DNA of 7,074 nt, from NCBI GenBank assembly GCA_009839585.1, contig VXPI01000321.1:1-7074 (forward strand). Direction: 5' to 3'. Origin of the DNA: Gammaproteobacteria bacterium. GTDB lineage: Bacteria; Pseudomonadota; Gammaproteobacteria; Arenicellales; Poriferihabitantaceae. Position numbers and translations under genes: made by a program. The notes beneath the pieces were generated by a model. The model was not told the DNA's origin, made no database searches, and saw nothing but the letters and a program-made list of their open reading frames with translations. Below, piece after piece: positions 5,454 to 7,074 of the stretch. Position 1 is the stretch's first letter; each line of letters opens with the position of its first letter.

Positions 5454-7025
5454 ATGAGTCGAAGAGCCGGTGGACGGGCAGCCCGTCATGCCTTGCGGGC
5501 TGCACCCCTTGCAGAAGAGGTCAAACCAGTACATTCGGGGCAAATGGGGGGGTGTTATAAACCACTGACCGATGAAGACCTGAAGCGCATCCGTGATGCG
5601 ATGCTGGACTTGCTAGAGAATGTCGGATTCGCCAGAGCCATACCCAGCACTATCGAACTGGTGACCCGGGCTGGCGGGAAAACAACTCCGGATGGCCGGT
5701 TGACCTTCCCGCGCGAATTAATCGAGTGGACACTTGATGTTTGTGCAAGGGATATAACCCTGTATGGGCAGAAACCGGAGCATGACATGCTGCTTCAGGG
5801 CAGCAAGGTTTATTTTGGTACAGCAGGAGCAGCTGTCCATGTCGTCGACGACTGGAAAACCCACGAAAAGTACCCAAGCCAGACTACCTATCGGGAATCG
5901 ACCCTGCAGGACTTGTATGACGCGGCGCGCCTGGTAGATCAACTCGAACACATTCACTTCTTCCAGCGCTGCATGGTTGCACGTGATATCGAAGATCCCT
6001 ACGCCATGGATCTGAATACCACCTATGCATCAGTGATGGGTACAGCCAAGCACTGTGGTTTGAGCTATGTCGATCCCGATCATGCTGCCGATGGTCTCAA
6101 GTTACTGTATGCCATAGCAGGAGGAGAAAAGGCATGGCGTGAACGTCCATTTGCCAGCCTGTCATGCTGTTTTGTTGTCCCTCCCTTGCGATTTGCCGAA
6201 GATGCCTGTCGTGTTATGGAAGTCTGTATACGAGGTGGAATGCCGGTGTTGTTATTGGCAGCAGGGCAGGCTGGTGCAACCAGTCCCGCATCACTTGCTG
6301 GTGCAGTTGTACAGGAGTGTGCCGAATGCCTTGCAGCTCTCACCGTAGTGAACCTGATTGTAGAGGGACATCCAGCGATTTTTGGACCTTGGCCATTCGT
6401 TTCTGATTTGCGAACCGGCGCCATGAGTGGTGGAAGCGGTGAGCAGGCTGTATTGATGGCCGCATGTGGGCAGGTCGGCCGCTATCTGGACTTGCCGACC
6501 GGAATTGCAGCTGGAATGGCAGATGCCAAGGCTCCGGATGCCCAGTCCGGGTTTGAAAAAGCATACACGGTCACCCTGGCTGGTCATAGCGGGACCAATT
6601 TGGTCTATGAATCAGCAGGCATGCAGGCCAGCCTGCTCGGATTCGGGTTTGAAAGTGCCATGATTGACAATGACATGTTGGGCGCAATCAATCGTAGTGT
6701 TCGGGGAATCGAAATCGATAATGACAACCTGGCACTGGAGACGATCACCGATGTCTGTTTGAACGGTCCAGAGCATTTTCTTGGTCATGAAGCAACCCTC
6801 TCTCGTATGCAATCCGATTATGTCTATCCAGAGGTGGGAAATCGCTTGACGCCCGCCGAGTGGATGGAGTTGGGTTCAAAAAATGTCAATGAACCAGCCA
6901 GAGCGAGAGTTCAGGAGATATTGGACACACACTTCCCCAAACATGTTTCCAGGAAACTGGATGATCGTTTGCGGAGAGATTTCGAAATCCTGCTGCCAAG
7001 AGAGCAAATGCTTCCAGGAAATTAA
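5454..7025 (+). CDS. mttB: MttB-family (trimethylamine methyltransferase-like) methyltransferase, non-pyrrolysine
   Basis: A 523-residue, full-length member of the trimethylamine methyltransferase superfamily (COG5598). These enzymes move a methyl group from a methylated amine to a corrinoid protein. The sequence shows the basic leader RRAGGRAARHALRA (3-16), PLTDEDLKRI (37-46), FGTAGAAVHVVD (121-132), ESTLQDLYDAARLVD (148-162), PVLLLAAGQAGATSPASLAG (264-283), the hallmark DLRTGAMSGGSGEQA (318-332), GMADAKAPDAQSGFEKA (354-370) and IDNDMLGA (404-411). There is no in-frame TAG, so it is not the pyrrolysine form known from methanogens. Non-pyrrolysine members characterised elsewhere act on quaternary amines such as glycine betaine, proline betaine or carnitine; the substrate here is not readable. 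It is divergent from the YHS gene and is followed after 29 bases by another gene with its own ribosome binding site, probably an operon. No corrinoid partner is seen in the window. Confidence 0.93.
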   Translation: MSRRAGGRAARHALRAAPLAEEVKPVHSGQMGGCYKPLTDEDLKRIRDAMLDLLENVGFARAIPSTIELVTRAGGKTTPDGRLTFPRELIEWTLDVCARDITLYGQKPEHDMLLQGSKVYFGTAGAAVHVVDDWKTHEKYPSQTTYRESTLQDLYDAARLVDQLEHIHFFQRCMVARDIEDPYAMDLNTTYASVMGTAKHCGLSYVDPDHAADGLKLLYAIAGGEKAWRERPFASLSCCFVVPPLRFAEDACRVMEVCIRGGMPVLLLAAGQAGATSPASLAGAVVQECAECLAALTVVNLIVEGHPAIFGPWPFVSDLRTGAMSGGSGEQAVLMAACGQVGRYLDLPTGIAAGMADAKAPDAQSGFEKAYTVTLAGHSGTNLVYESAGMQASLLGFGFESAMIDNDMLGAINRSVRGIEIDNDNLALETITDVCLNGPEHFLGHEATLSRMQSDYVYPEVGNRLTPAEWMELGSKNVNEPARARVQEILDTHFPKHVSRKLDDRLRRDFEILLPREQMLPGN

Positions 7026-7054
7026 ACAATCATGCTGTTATACGGAGTAAATCA

Positions 7055-7074
7055 ATGAGCGATCAGAATTTCCC
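7055..7074 (+). CDS. Start of a downstream gene (cut by the right edge)
   Basis: ATG at 7055 is preceded by GGAG at 7044-7047 with seven-base spacing, and lies 29 bases after the mttB stop, as expected for the next gene of an operon. Only six full codons (MSDQNF) are present, too few to identify the product. A corrinoid protein, a second methyltransferase or a transporter would all fit the context. Confidence 0.5.

Noticed and set aside
5454..7025. Pyrrolysine-containing MttB
   Set aside because: The frame reads through 523 codons with no in-frame TAG.

Overview
The window looks like a chromosomal segment of a free-living or host-associated proteobacterium. By eye the base composition is mid-range, close to half GC. 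The intact protein families are typical of marine alpha- and gammaproteobacteria: a DmdA/GcvT-type demethylase, an MttB-family methyltransferase without pyrrolysine, and a periplasmic YHS-domain protein. Nothing in the sequence fixes the species. There are no RNA genes, CRISPR arrays or insertion sequences that I can support.

Layout. Positions 1-1373 (minus) hold the first 457 codons of an AMP-forming acyl-CoA synthetase that runs off the left edge. Positions 1456 to about 2886 form a graveyard of minus-strand coding remnants. One is a phytanoyl-CoA dioxygenase (PhyH) homologue broken by two single-base frameshifts and truncated. Two or three pieces cannot be assigned to a family. The last is the C-terminal part of a DUF4143-type AAA ATPase with in-frame stops. 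At 2957-4087 (plus) lies an intact DmdA-like tetrahydrofolate-dependent demethylase. It converges with a GNAT acetyltransferase (4106-4582, minus). The acetyltransferase is preceded on the same strand by an exported YHS-domain protein (4675-5130, minus), with a hairpin-forming gap between them. A possible 57-residue small ORF (5213-5386, minus) occupies part of the divergent spacer. At 5454-7025 (plus) is an intact 523-residue MttB-family methyltransferase with a strong ribosome binding site. A further gene with its own ribosome binding site starts at 7055 and is cut by the right edge.

How it may work together. DmdA-like and MttB-like enzymes both remove methyl groups from methylated onium compounds such as dimethylsulfoniopropionate (DMSP), glycine betaine and related quaternary amines. 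Their presence within about 1.4 kb of each other suggests a locus for using methylated osmolytes as C1 and carbon sources. A CoA ligase could activate a resulting acid, as DmdB does after DmdA, but the ligase here resembles the broader fatty-acid/benzoate-type group more than DmdB and is separated from dmdA by the decayed region. The link is therefore inference. No corrinoid protein, the expected MttB partner, is visible here; the gene starting at 7055 is a natural place to look.

The main unusual feature is the contrast between intact demethylase genes and the cluster of decayed genes between them and the CoA ligase. I did not find convincing evidence of a new multi-gene system.
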